NCBI RefSeq assembly: GCF_003597395.2
Contig: NC_133770.1
Span: forward strand, 95,666,794 to 95,730,793
Origin: Chelonoidis abingdonii
Taxonomy: Eukaryota; Chordata; Testudines; Testudinidae
Length of the DNA stretch: 64,000 nucleotides
Reading direction: 5' to 3'
Below, one piece after another: positions 48,675-59,765 of this stretch. The position numbers and the translations under genes were made by a program. The notes beneath the pieces are model-generated. The model had not been told where the DNA came from, ran no database searches, and was given only the letters and a program-made list of their open reading frames with translations. Within the stretch, counting starts at the first letter, position 1. Every line of letters begins with the position of its first letter.

Positions 48675-48772
48675 CAATTGCGCCTTGATTTTCAGAAGTG
48701 CTGGGTACTCTCAGCTCCCATCAACTTCAAGTGGTGTTGAAGAGCTCAGCAAATCTGAAAAGCAGGCTCCAA
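48675..48772. repeat. Old palindromic amniote-type repeat
   Basis: 'ccttgattttcagaagtgctggg' and 'gagctcagcaaatctgaaaagcagg' are inverted arms around 'catcaacttcaagtgg'. This is the same family as the decayed copies near 22500 and 23480. Confidence 0.6.
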
Positions 48773-49535
48773 ATGAGTGGTTGGCCCCAGCAAGAAGATG
48801 AGAAAAATCAACAACATCCTTAAGCTTGGCTCCTCACCGGCAAAGAGAGTTGACTAAAAAAGGTCATTTCTATTTGTAAATGGACTGTTCAATAAGGCCA
48901 CTCTCAAAGAACTGTAGTACATGGTGGCCAATGTCTCTTAGAATCCTTAGTTCTCAAGGTGTTATATTTATGGTAATAAACCTCAACACTAGACTAAAGG
49001 GAGGGAAAAAGAACACTTGCCATAAACCTGGAAGCCTCCATAGCTAGATATGCATATGCCAGCTTCAAAATATTGTGCAATTCCATGACGTGCAGTACAA
49101 TTGTCCTTTTTTGTGCCCTTAAACAGTGCTGCTGCTGAGGGCCATTGCAAATCTTAAACTGTCCTGTCTCCGTTCCTGATGTTTACCAGAACTATGTACA
49201 CAAATAAACCTAATCTCTTTGTTTTGCCTCCCAAGCAACACTAACTGGAGTGGCTTCAAGAAGACATGGAAGAACAAAAACAGCTTCGTTTACAGAGCTA
49301 ATTGTCTGAGATGAGTCTGGAATTAACTGATGTGGAAAGCAGCAGTATAAAACCGCAAATAGCCAGCTCACTTTGAGACAACACAAAAGACCGTCTGCTT
49401 GACATAAACATTTCCAGAACAAATAGCTATAAAGAGGACACGCTAATTCTTAACTAGCTCCTGAATTGAGAGCAACAGCCCAACGTACCCATACATTTAT
49501 ATGATGAATTGCTCCATTTTATACTAATGCAGTCC
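48773..49535. other. Intronic sequence, no feature recognised
   Basis: No exon or mobile element recognised. Confidence 0.4.
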
Positions 49536-50365
49536 TAGGATACATCAGGTGAAGTATATCCAGTAGAGACAGGGAAATGTTATTGCTATTATACAAGGCA
49601 CTGGTGAAACCTCATCTGGAATATTGTGTGCAGTTCTGGTCTCCCATGTTTAAGAAGGATGAATTCAAACTGGAACAAGTGCAGAGAAGAGCTACTAGGA
49701 TGATAAGAGGAATGGAAAAACTGCCATACGAGGGAAGATTCAAGGAGTTTAGCTTGCTTAGCCTAACCAAACAAAGGCTGAGGGAAGCTATGATTGCTCT
49801 CTGTAAATACATCAGAGGGTTAAATACCAGAGAGGGGAAGAAATTATTTAAGTTAAGGGCCAATGTGGACACAAGAACAAATGGATATAAACTGGCCATC
49901 AACAAGTTTAGGCTTGAAATTAGATGAAGGTTTCTAACCATCAGAGGAGTGAAGTTCTGGAACAGTGTTCTAAGGGGAGCAGAGGGGGCAAAAAACTTCC
50001 TTGTTTCAAAACTGAGCTTGATAAGTTTATGGAGGAGATGCTGTGATGAGGCTCTGTACAAGAGCAAGTGACTTATCTGCGACTGCAAGTAGCAAAAATC
50101 CCCAGTGGCTCACACCTTGGGGGTCTTTTGCCTTCCTTTGCAGCATGGGACATTAGTCATTTGCTGTTTTAAATTAGAGTAAATGATAGATTCTCTGTAA
50201 CCTGAAGTCTTTAAATCATGATTTGAGGACTTCAGTAACTCAGTCAGAGGTTATGGGTTGGCTCCAGGAGTGGGTGGGTGAGGTTCTGTGGCCAGCGATG
50301 GGCAGGTGGCCAGACTAGATGATCATGATGGTCCCTTCTGGCCTTAAAATCTATGATACTATATA
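49536..50365 (+). mobile_element. CR1 LINE 3' fragment
   Basis: A plus-strand 5'-truncated CR1. A 116-codon frame (49577-49927) has the CR1 ORF2 C-terminal motifs [18 protein letters not shown] and [11 protein letters not shown]. The 3' UTR contains 'ttggctccaggagtgggtggg' and ends 'gatcatgatggtcccttctg' then 'ccttaaaatctatga', the same 3' type as the copy at 39072. It is inactive. Confidence 0.95.
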
Positions 50366-52380
50366 CCATACACAATGCACACATGACAGGAGTATATGGA
50401 TTATGATAGGCATATCACTATAACAAAGACTGTCATTGAAGAAAACCTATGTTATTTTCAAATATCCTATTAACCACTTGATTGTGTATGTTCTGATCCC
50501 AGTTTTGCATGAGTCACTGCAGAAACATTCTATTAGTGTGCATACCACTGAGGGTGCTGTGTGTGAGGACGACGACTCAGGTATTTTGGACTCAGACTTC
50601 CCTATTATAACAAAAAATGTGTTTTCTTTTTCTCATTCACCATTTTTTACTGATGACTTTGTAGAACAACATCCATAGGCTAACATCAGGGTGCGGCAAT
50701 GCTGAATGGAAAATTTATTGACCATTCATTTCCTTTCTGGGCATGCCCTCTCCCCATTCTGAGACATCTGGACCAAGCCTCTCCCAGAAAATGCTGGAAG
50801 AAGTTTGGATATATCTGTAGAATTCTGGGACTTGGATATGCGCCTTCCAGATGAGTACCTCCTAAAGCCATGTTGAAACACTAAATATTTATTAGTGGAT
50901 TAAAAATTAGTAGATACACCTTATTCAGCTCTATTAACCATAGACCTAGACCCAGAAGATGCCATTGCAGAAGAACTCAGTTGGGCAGACCAGAGCAAGA
51001 GGTCATTCCCAGAAAAGGAAACATATCAGGTAACAATTTTTCATCTAGAATATGTAGTGAGAAATAAGGAAAACTTAGTAGGAAAGGAGAGAGATTTTGG
51101 ACAGAAGAGTGTTCCCTATTCCCATAAAACAACAGTATTAATCTATGCACTTGAACAGAAGGCTAGGAGCTGCAGGTAAAGTTGGGCTGATGATACTTGG
51201 TTCCATGACACCGTAGACATCAGTGTCTGGATCTTCTCAAAATGCCACTGTTTCTAGAAGACTCTGGCTCTCTCTTGGTCTACCTGAACTCCTGGGTGGA
51301 GAATCCTCTGACAGCTCTTCTTTAGGTTTATAACAAACCCATGTACCTGGAGGAGGTCCTTTGGGTCACGTCCTCTGAGTTTTACAGGGACGATGTTCTA
51401 ATGAGCAAATCATCTAATGACAGATGTAGGTGAACCCCAGACTCCCCAAACAAACTATCGCCCCAAACAAACTATCACCGATACCCATGTGAGCACTTGA
51501 AGGGCAGAGAACAAACCAAAGTGTAAATGTTTATAATGATAGTGGTTATTTCCATAGGCAAACTGAAGAAACTACTAATGACAGGACTTGTTCGGAACAT
51601 GTTATTTTACTGCCTAGCAAATAGTTGTGACTTCTTTGGCAATGTGTGTCTCCATTCCCCTTTAGTAGCAACAGATCCGATTAATGTTAGAAGGTCTCCT
51701 GGAGAGATTACGGTGATAGTGGAGCGTAGAGGGCACTGGTTTGTTCACCCTCTTGATATTTAAAACTGAAGCTGCCTCCCACATCCATCTGTCAGAAGTC
51801 AGTTAGAACCAGGTGTCTGAGGAAGTGAGATATCCTGCCCCAGGTTTATTTCTACAGTGAATCAGGCCCACTTGCAATCATATTGACGGTTCAGAATGAA
51901 GGTGGGATTGAATCTGTTCTCTGATGTGGGTTTCCCTCTGCTGCCTCTCTGATTTAGGATTATCATAGTATGAAGCCAAGAGTTCCCTTGTTTGGGGGAG
52001 GATCTAGAGATTACTGAAGTAAATAAAAACTTTGCTTCCATTGTATGTCACCCTGTTGTTTTGAGGGTTTTTTTAATTCCTTTTGCAGGGTGCGCGGTCA
52101 ATCTCAACTAAGAACTGGTCTCTTTTCATGCCCCTTATGGGTTACAGCCTGTGAGGGGAAGAATCCTGTTCCCAAAAACACTCCTTATCATCACATCTAT
52201 AACTGGAGAGGTAGTGCAGGGACACACTACTAAGAAATCCCAGATCTTACAATTAGGAAGAGGGGTAGTCTGACAGGAAGACTGATTGCTTTTCCAGAGA
52301 CAATTACCCACTTAAGAACTGGGGGTGAGACCTAAAGCTTTTCCCTTAAGAGGTGGATTGAAATGGGAATTACATCCAAA
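50366..52380. other. Intronic sequence, no feature recognised
   Basis: Two kilobases without clear repeats. The frame at 50436-50678 (80 codons, an acidic run EDDDSGILDSD) has a donor-like CAG|GTATTT inside it but no acceptor I trust. The frame at 51527-51763 has no recognised domain. Confidence 0.4.
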
Positions 52381-52384
52381 GAGA

Positions 52385-52590
52385 GGATGGAAGGTCTTGT
52401 GGTTCAGGTTCTGCACTGGAAGTAGGACATCTGGGTACTATTCCCAGCATTACTAGTGACTTCTTGTGTGACCTTGAGCAAGTCTTTCTCTTCATGACTC
52501 AGTTATAACTCTGTAAAATGAAGTAAATAATACTTTCTCCCATTCTTGATCTGTCTTCTCTATTTAGATTGTAAATTCTTCGGGGCAGGG
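52385..52590 (+). repeat. MIR-type tRNA-derived SINE
   Basis: 'ggtcttgtggttcagg' A-box-like region, 'gggtactattcccagc' B-box-like region, 'gtgtgaccttgagcaagtc' core, and the tail 'tatttagattgtaaattcttcggggcaggga'. A diverged near-complete copy. Confidence 0.85.
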
Positions 52591-52599
52591 ACAAAACGG

Positions 52600-53010
52600 T
52601 TGCCTCGCAGCTGCTGTTCTTCAAGATGTGTTGCTCGTGTCCATTCCATTCTAGCTGTGTGCACACCCACATGCTCAGTCAGAGATTTTTGTCTCAGTGG
52701 TATCGGTAGGGCCTGCTCTGGAGCCCCGCACTCATGCACCAGTATATGAGATGTCGCCAGCCCTACGCTCTCTCAATTTCTTCTTGCTTGAATGTCCCGT
52801 TTTTTTGGGGTCACTGGCTGAAAGTTTTTGCAAATTCTGCACCATTCTTTCATGTGTGACTCCCCCCAAACACTTTAGGCAGCTGCTATGGGTGTCTCTA
52901 ACAGGCACAGGCTTGTTGCAGATTGAGCACAGCTTGAAGCCCAGGGACCAGGGCATGCCCTGACCCTGGGACAAGGGTACTATTATAATATAAATAATAT
53001 TTTTCATCAA
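52600..53010 (-). mobile_element. DIRS-like retroelement gag fragment
   Basis: On the minus strand a 92-codon frame (52732-53010) contains a C-x2-C ... D-x-H-x2-C-x2-CLG-x3-H pattern (CSICNKPVPVRDTHSSC then LKCLG). I associate this with the zinc-binding gag region of DIRS-like retroelements. Downstream on the minus strand, 'caagatgtgttgctcgtgtcc' (plus-strand reading) lies at about 52621-52641, a motif I recall from turtle retroelements of this kind. There is no RT or recombinase. It could be the gag of another retroelement class. Confidence 0.5.
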
Positions 53011-53980
53011 CTTTCATAAGGTACCTGCAATTATGAGAGCAGTCTCACGTGTCTGTGTGAGAGACAGGATTTCTTTGTTGTCGGGATGCCCTTTATAACT
53101 CATGCTCCTGGGCATAATTTGCCCTATCAGGTGATTGGCATTGGGTTTAGGCGAGCCACTTCTGTCAAAGATCTTTGTTATCTGTCTTCCAGAGCCAGCT
53201 GAGAATCTACGTTAGAATTTTTCTGTGCTTCATGGTTTGTATTCAAGGGAGTGCCAGTGTCATCCAGAGAAACTTCTGCATCCCTCACATTTATGTCACA
53301 GTGACCATTCCCCCTACCCAAGGAGGGATAACTTCAATATCATTTCCCAAATGAAAGCTGCTGCAGATCAACACAGGGATTTTTCCTCCCCAGCTGCCAA
53401 GCTTACTGAAATAGTAACTGCTCTCAGCACAGGCACTCAGAGTCAAACCAAACCTTGAATCACTATGTTTCCTCTCCAATACTGAAGGGGCCAGTTGAAA
53501 CATTTCAAGTTTTTAAAGTTGATTTCCTTTCAAAGTGTTTGAAATTTTTCCTTTTTAAATATTTTTTTCGCCAATTTTGGGGATTTCCCCCCCCAAAATT
53601 TATCCCAAACATAATCAAAACTGTGTGTTTATTGAAAACTTAGGACTTCAGTAAATGAAATGTTTTCGATAAAATATAAAAAGCACAAATTTATGAGAAA
53701 CAAATTTTAGCAATGTTAAAATATTTCACACACGCAGTTTTCTGAAAAATAAATCCCATTTTCCATCAAAAAACTGTGATTGTTCTGATAAGGAATGTTC
53801 AGTGGCTTCCATGTTATTTTTAAAATCACCTATGTAACACTGATTGATTGGAAACAATATATATACTTACTGATTCAGTCAATTGTAAGTCACTGGAATC
53901 CTGTTCACAAGTGCTTTAGGAAAAGTCTTAAATGGGGGAGGGAGGTAGCATGCAAAAGCATTTTAAACCACCACTCTTAC
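53011..53980. other. Intronic sequence, no feature recognised
   Basis: AT-rich sequence with a C(8) run near 53590. No clear repeat ends or domains. Confidence 0.4.
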
Positions 53981-54174
53981 CATTATTACAAACTGTAATA
54001 CCACAGATTTCTCTTATGTTTTGACAGGCCTGTGCCAGAGAATCTATCTCAGAAGTAGAAGTTTGTGTGAAGGGAGGATATGCATGAAAGGTACCAGTAG
54101 CAGTTAGAGAAGCAGAAGAGGAAGGATAGGTCTCTGACTGCTGTACAACTGACCTTGGCTCTGCCTGTGGTATC
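53981..54174 (-). CDS. Candidate internal exon, unidentified
   Basis: A 194-bp segment open in one frame on the minus strand. The acceptor is a strong pyrimidine run (tttttctgtttttctcag) and the donor is AATG|GTAAGAGTGG, a close match to the GTRAG consensus. It holds one base of a split codon, 64 full codons (IPQAEPRSVVQQ at the start, ACQNIREICGITVCNN near the end) and one leftover base. It is Ser/Thr/Gln-rich in the first half. It lies on the ELMO1 strand, 32 kb upstream of the known ELMO1 exon, but matches no part of ELMO1 that I know, and I do not recognise the protein. It may be an alternative or lineage-specific exon, an exon of a nested gene, an exonised repeat, or chance. With 194 bp (not a multiple of 3) its inclusion between ELMO1 exons would shift the frame. 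Confidence 0.4.
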
Positions 54175-55265
54175 CTGAGAAAAACAGAAAAATACAAAAG
54201 CTAATGGAGGTAATTTGTCAATATGCAGCCATCAGTTTGAGCTGTATGAAAACCATATTCATCATGAGTACACCTAGCCAATGGAGCTCTGAAAGGTACA
54301 CCTTCTGCATTAAATGTCTTTACTTGGTTGATTTTAGTATCTATCACTTCCCTAAAGCGCACGGGGGGCAGGTTCATCCCCTGGGCCCACCTTCACAGGA
54401 TGGGATTTCACCCCGGGAAGGGCAGATGGCAGTACAACTGTCATCCTCCCTTAGGTATTCTGCCTGAGGGGGCAGTTTTAAAATCCAAACAGGGCACCAC
54501 TGGAAAGTGCCTGGATAAGATGATTTTTTCCAAGCTAACCAACCCTCTACCCCTGCTGAGTCTGCTCTTCCTACTTTTGGATCTGCAGGAGCTGTTACCA
54601 AGCCTCTTGATTGATCAGGATTACAGGTGGCTTGCATCACTCTGTCCCTAATTTGGTAATCTTTCTGCAGGTGTAAGTGAATTTGGATCTCCACATTTTT
54701 CAGATCCAATGGAATACAAAATGTTCTCTTTTCTTACTGATTACTACCAAATGCAAGGGTGAAACCGACCATCTTATATTCAGCTAGACAGAAATTACAA
54801 CCAAAATGGGATTGTTTCATAACCATGGACATTTTCTGAAGGTTAAATCTTCAGCTGTGTAATCCTTTGCACCAGATTATTTAAAAACCTGCACTAACAA
54901 TAATTGTACTTTTGTAGATATGATGCTCTGATTGGCTATAGCTCAAAATAGGTCTAAACCAGTTGGGACAAGGCAAATCAATGATGTTACAGTGAGTAAC
55001 TGTCACTCTGTTGCACCAACATCCATCAGATAAAACATTTAATTGTACATCAGTCAATTGATACAAGGTAAATAGAGTCATTGTTAGTATAGAACCACCA
55101 GATCAATACCTCCTGTTTCAAACGCAAACATCTCTGCCAGGCTCTGACATTAATTACTCATAAATGTCTCAGCATTGATGTATTAGCAAGAGACCATTAT
55201 CCTGTGATAGGATTTTTGTATCACTGGCATTCTCTTTTAACCATTACATGGCTGACCATACCTCT
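54175..55265. other. Intronic sequence, no feature recognised
   Basis: The GC-richer stretch at 54360-54700 has two opposed frames of 107-111 codons without recognised domains. The rest is AT-rich. Confidence 0.4.
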
Positions 55266-55269
55266 CACC

Positions 55270-55377
55270 AACGTTAGGCCCAATCTACCCCCAAAAGTTA
55301 GGTTGATGTAAGCAGCCTTGTGCTTTGACCTACTTGTCCATGTGTTTACACTTCAGTTTGTCTCATACTGATGTAAA
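55270..55377. repeat. Possible MITE arm
   Basis: 'ggcccaatctacccccaaaa', 'ttaggttgatgtaagcagcc' and 'gtgtttacacttcagtttg' resemble arms of turtle palindromic MITEs with 'tctac...' ends. It abuts the next element. No TSD. Confidence 0.4.
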
Positions 55378-55486
55378 GTGTGAAAAATCGGGACGAGGTG
55401 AGGGGTAATAGACGCCTATATAAAACAATGCCCCAAATATCAGGACTGTCCCTATAAAATCGGGACATCTGGTCATCCTACCCCCT
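55378..55486. mobile_element. Short MITE, partial copy 2
   Basis: 'tgtgaaaaatcgggacgagg', 'tatataaaacaatgcccc' and 'tataaaatcgggacatctgg' match the interior and one end of the element at 36368-36487. The right TIR reads catctggtcatccta. The left TIR is missing. Confidence 0.8.
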
Positions 55487-57131
55487 TCACTTTTACTCCT
55501 GAAAACTGTAGTGTTTGTTTGTTTTTTATCAGAAATAGAGAATCATGAAGCTGAGGACATTATTTACATTAGAGGATGGAATGCCTCTGGCATTTTAAGT
55601 TTTCTGCATGAATGATTACTTTGTCTTCCTCATTTTGGGTGTGTCCCATACACTGTGTTCTTTGGAAGGAGGAGAGGTATGCTGGTAATCATGCATCACC
55701 TCTGCTTTACAATACTGAGTATGTATTTGAAAAATCTAGACTGAGCAGCCAGTGGGCTTTCCTTGTAGATACCTGGAATGCTTGGCAGTGGCCCTGCAAT
55801 TAATTAGCAATGACCCAAGAAGAATATAAAGACTGCTGAAACTATCATTATCCCAAAAGTAAATATTTTTGCACATTAGACATTTAAACCATTAATAAAT
55901 GCTAAGAGATGTTATTTGATTGACAAGATGCTAGATGAAAGTATACTATTTATTTTTTGTTTGATTTAGTTATTGCAATGAATAAGTAGCAAAATTTGCC
56001 AACTCTCTTGGTTTTATTACAAAAGTTGCAATATTTGATGTTTTATTTAAATCCCCAGCTCACAGAATCATGCAATTATGTGAGAATTTCAGCATTTCTT
56101 TTTCTTCTAGTCCTCACGAATGCAGAAAAAGCCTTGAAAAACCGAACCCTAAAGCAGCAGGCAAATTAAAAAGAACCCAGCGCATTTATTAGTTTAAAAA
56201 TCTTACGATTTCCTAGCCAATCTCATAATTCTTGCATGCTTAAAACTGGCAATATTGCACCTATCCTGAGATGTGGATGCTTTTGATATAATTAAAAGTA
56301 CAGTGATAAAAAACCCAGCAGCCACTCTAAAACAAAGAAAATGCATCATAAATAACAATCAAACCCAAATATTTTCCAAAAGCCCTCACAAACAACTGAC
56401 CCTTATCTCATTGCCCCTCTCCCCAAAAAACTGCACCACATTCAGGTTCTGGGTTCACTTCTGAAGAGTACTACATGGAATGAGTCTAACTCCGACATGA
56501 CAAATGCATGGATCACAGCAGCAAAGTCTGCATCTGAGAGAAACTGTCTTAATCTCAGGGCCAGATGATGATGAATAAAAGCTGCTCTGGTCATTGCTGC
56601 TATGGATTGTCTAACAACAGCCGGGGAACCCAACACCCACCCCCAGAATGCAAACAAATGGTAGGCACACATCCTCAATCAAGGGAGCAGGAATAATCCC
56701 TTGCCCCATCTTTCAGTTGCTTCCTCCCCTAATAGCATAATCTCAGATTTACACAGATTGGTTTTTGGAGAGCTAGGCCTTCTCCCTGCCCCAAATATAT
56801 GAATCCAGAGTTGATCCTAGGCATGTGCCCAACATGTCATTAAAAAATGCCCTGCATTTTTTGGTCCACACTCTTTCTGCTCTTATCTCCTCCCTGCAGC
56901 CCACTGGTCTACTGCAATTCCCAACTTGAAAAATTGATTAAGAAAGGCTCAGCTACCTCTGTGCTGAACGTTTGAACCACTCATCCCCTTTTTTACCTTC
57001 AATTCTTGAATGCACAGAAGACTTCTGATATCTCCGAAGTGACAAACTCCCTGGGGCAGCCTTCCCTAGCAGCTACAAGGAACTTTTTGCATCCTGTTGG
57101 CAAGTGGTTACCTCCCTGACTTGCCCAGATT
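55487..57131. other. Intronic sequence, no feature recognised
   Basis: AT-rich, no exon recognised. The minus-strand frame 56442-56678 has no recognised domain. Confidence 0.45.
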
Positions 57132-57139
57132 CTCTAGAT

Positions 57140-57539
57140 CAGTGGTTCTCAACCAGGGCTACACACACCCCTGGGAGTTCCCCTGTGGTCTTCCAGGGGT
57201 TACGTCAGCTCATCTTGATATTTGCCTAGTTTTACAACAGGCTACATAAAACACACTAGCAAAGTCAGTACAAACTAAAATTTCATACGACTTGTTTATT
57301 CTGTTCTATATACTATACATTGAAATGTAAGTACAGTATTTATATTTCAAACAATTTATTTCATAATTATATGATAAAAATGAGAAAGAAGCAATTTTTC
57401 AGTAATAGTGCGCTGACACATTTTTAAAAATTTTTATGTCTGATTTTGTAAGCAAGTACAGTAGTTTTTAAGTGAGGTACCCAAGACAAATCAGACTCCT
57501 GAAAGAGGTACAGTAGTCTGGAAAGGTTGAGAATCACAG
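57140..57539. mobile_element. 400-bp hAT-type MITE with perfect 8-bp TSD
   Basis: Starts cagtggttctcaacc and ends ggttgagaatcacag, an almost perfect TIR of about 15 bp. The 8-bp TSD ctctagat is at 57132-57139 and 57540-57547. The AT-rich interior includes 'gcctagttttacaacaggct' and 'taagtacagtatttatatttc'. I recognise this as a widespread turtle hAT (Charlie-like ends) MITE. Confidence 0.96.
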
Positions 57540-57629
57540 CTCTAGATGAGGGTGTGTTTGGAAGTCTGCCATAGGACACATCTCTTAAGATATACAAGAT
57601 TCTGCAAAACGTATGTCAAGTTCTGAGCT

Positions 57630-57830
57630 GACCGGAGCCAAAGCCCATGGAAGCCACTGGAAGTTTTCCCATTGACTTCAATGGGCTTTGGATCAGGTCC
57701 TTACGTATTTCAGGGCAGGGACTGTCTCTTATTTTGCATTTGTAAAACATCTAGTACAACAGAGATCTTGGTTTTGGCTGGACCTTGAGGTACCACCTGA
57801 AAAATAATAATCTACATAGTTCATTTTTGT
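57630..57830 (+). repeat. Old palindromic repeat and MIR tail
   Basis: At 57640-57700 the arms 'ccaaagcccatggaagccactgg' and 'cattgacttcaatgggctttgg' are inverted. At about 57710-57820 there follows a MIR-type 3' tail ('ggcagggactgtctctta', 'acatctagtacaacagagatcttggtt', ending in AAAATAATAA). Confidence 0.65.
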
Positions 57831-58885
57831 TATTTCAACACTATCTAAAAAAATGTTGACCACATAGATTAAGTCGAAAACCATTAATATTACAATATAA
57901 AAGTTGGTTTAAGCATTAAATCATGAATTATAAATTAAACCCATCTAAAGAATAGGAAAAAAGATTCTGCATAGTTCAGGTCTGACCCAATTTAATAACT
58001 CCAGACCATGCTTTTAATAGGTCAAAAGAGATTCTCTGCATGTCTCTTGTTCCTTCAAATATAATAAGCTGCATCCAGCAAATGCAAGAGCAAGCAGTTT
58101 TTAATCCCAAAAGAGATAATTAGACAACATGATGTGCAAACCCAAACAGGAAAAATATATTTAGCACTATTAAACATTGCTGACTTCTCCTGTTTAATTC
58201 ACAGGATTCCGACATTTCGGGGAGTCAAATGGTAACACAGAGAGATAGCCCTTAAATCTTGGACAGTAGCAACAAGCAAAAGTTTTTGCATGGTAGTGTC
58301 TGCTCAAGCTTGTAAAATACAAGTCAGCAATGGATGCCTGCAGTTTCTATGGCATTTTCTTTCATTTCATACTGCAAGGGACAATATAACTGTTATTGTA
58401 TCCAAATCAGCGCTCCAAATATCACCAAATCGATATAAAAGCCGCTTGTTTATGTATGAAGAGGAGTTATCTTTAAAAAAAGAAAGGGAAAAAAAAGCCT
58501 TGGTTTATAATCATTCAGTTCTCCAAATTTTCAGCTGAGCTCTTTTTTGCACTTTCTGGGATATAGGGCGAATCCCATCTTTTCCCTGAAACTCAATGGG
58601 TCTCTAGATACATGTTTGCCCTTTGTACTTCTCCAACCCCTCCCCACCAGCCTAGAAGGGAAAAATATGAATTAATTAAAAGGCACAGAAGTCTCATTGA
58701 ATTCTGAATAAATTATTAATGTGCTGCCCAGACCTTCCATATTTACATTCCCCTCCCACAGCAAAATTTAAACAATTCAGTTGTTTATTTGCTTTTCATT
58801 TCAGCTCATATGAAGCCTATTAAAACTGCAAGCTAACTGGAGAGAAATTATAAAAGGGACTGAACCTGCTTCAATATAGGAAAAA
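57831..58885. other. Intronic sequence, no feature recognised
   Basis: AT-rich. A short AT repeat lies at 58885-58896. No exon recognised. Confidence 0.45.
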
Positions 58886-58889
58886 ATAT

Positions 58890-59765
58890 ATATATCTGAC
58901 TGCACGTCCCTAGTTGTCACCCACCACTCCATGCTGGAACCCATACAGGGTATCATCAAACAATTATAACTCATACTTGACGGAGACCACACCCTGACAG
59001 AAATCTTTCCTGAACTACCTCTTCTGGCCGTCAGCCTTCCAAGCTCGTCATCAGAAGCAAGCTCCCCACAGACCAGGACACACAAAGTCAAAACAGCTCC
59101 AGATCCTGCCATAACAACAGATGCAAAACCTGCAGACATATCTCCCGTGCAACAATGATCAATACCCCACACAATACACCTTTCAAGATCTGTAACTTCT
59201 ACAAATGACCATTACAACATGTGGTATACCTCATCCAGTGCACTAAATGCCTCAGTTATAACTTTGTGGGTGAAACCCACCACTACACTCTCGAATGAAC
59301 TCACACAGGAAAATGATAAAAGACAACAACACCGTAACAGCCATGGACAAACACTTTTCATAAAATGATCACTTCATATCCGACCTCTCAATCCTCATCC
59401 TCAAATGAAGACACCACAATACCTTCAAAAGTTGAGCCTGAGAGTTTACATTCATAATTTTCCTGGACACTAAAAATCATGGTCTTAATAAAGACACTAG
59501 ATTTATTGTTTATTACAACAAACTGTAACCCACAATCCCCCTTTTTTTGTCCTATGACCGCAGCAGAGTTAATGGACCACTTCACCTTGAATGGTCTCTT
59601 GCAACATATCTTAACTACTTATACTGAACAATCTGTTCCACCTTGTATTGCACTGTGACACTCCAAGTACCTATCTCAGAGCTGAAGAGCCTGTGGAGCT
59701 TGAAAGCTTGTCTCTCTCACCAATAGAAGTTGGTCCAATAAAAGATATTACCTCACCCACTTTCT
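58890..59765 (+). mobile_element. Penelope-like element remnant with GIY-YIG-like region
   Basis: In plus-strand translation, despite stops and frameshifts, three pieces recur. First is a region like 'ILDGDHTLTEIFPELPLLA' (about 58970-59030). Then comes VVYLIQCTKC followed by a FVGET-like motif (about 59220-59275), which matches the start of a GIY-YIG endonuclease domain. Last is a C-terminal GLNKDTRF-like piece (about 59480-59505). Penelope-like elements carry RT followed by GIY-YIG at the C-terminus. The 3' end has the conserved block 'agcttgaaagcttgtctctctca' and 'agaagttggtccaataaaagatattacctc', shared with 35495-35635. The RT domain is missing. The opposite-strand frame 58801-59172 is spurious. 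Confidence 0.7.

Noticed and set aside
49612..50088. 158-codon minus-strand frame
   Set aside because: Antisense reading of the plus-strand CR1 fragment at 49536-50365.
50436..50678. 80-codon frame with an acidic run and a donor-like site
   Set aside because: No convincing acceptor, directly downstream of a CR1 end, and no recognised homology.
54328..54709. Opposed frames of 107 and 111 codons
   Set aside because: Each is the shadow of the other; no domain and no matching splice pair.
58801..59172. 123-codon minus-strand frame
   Set aside because: Antisense to the Penelope-like coding remnant, which is on the plus strand.
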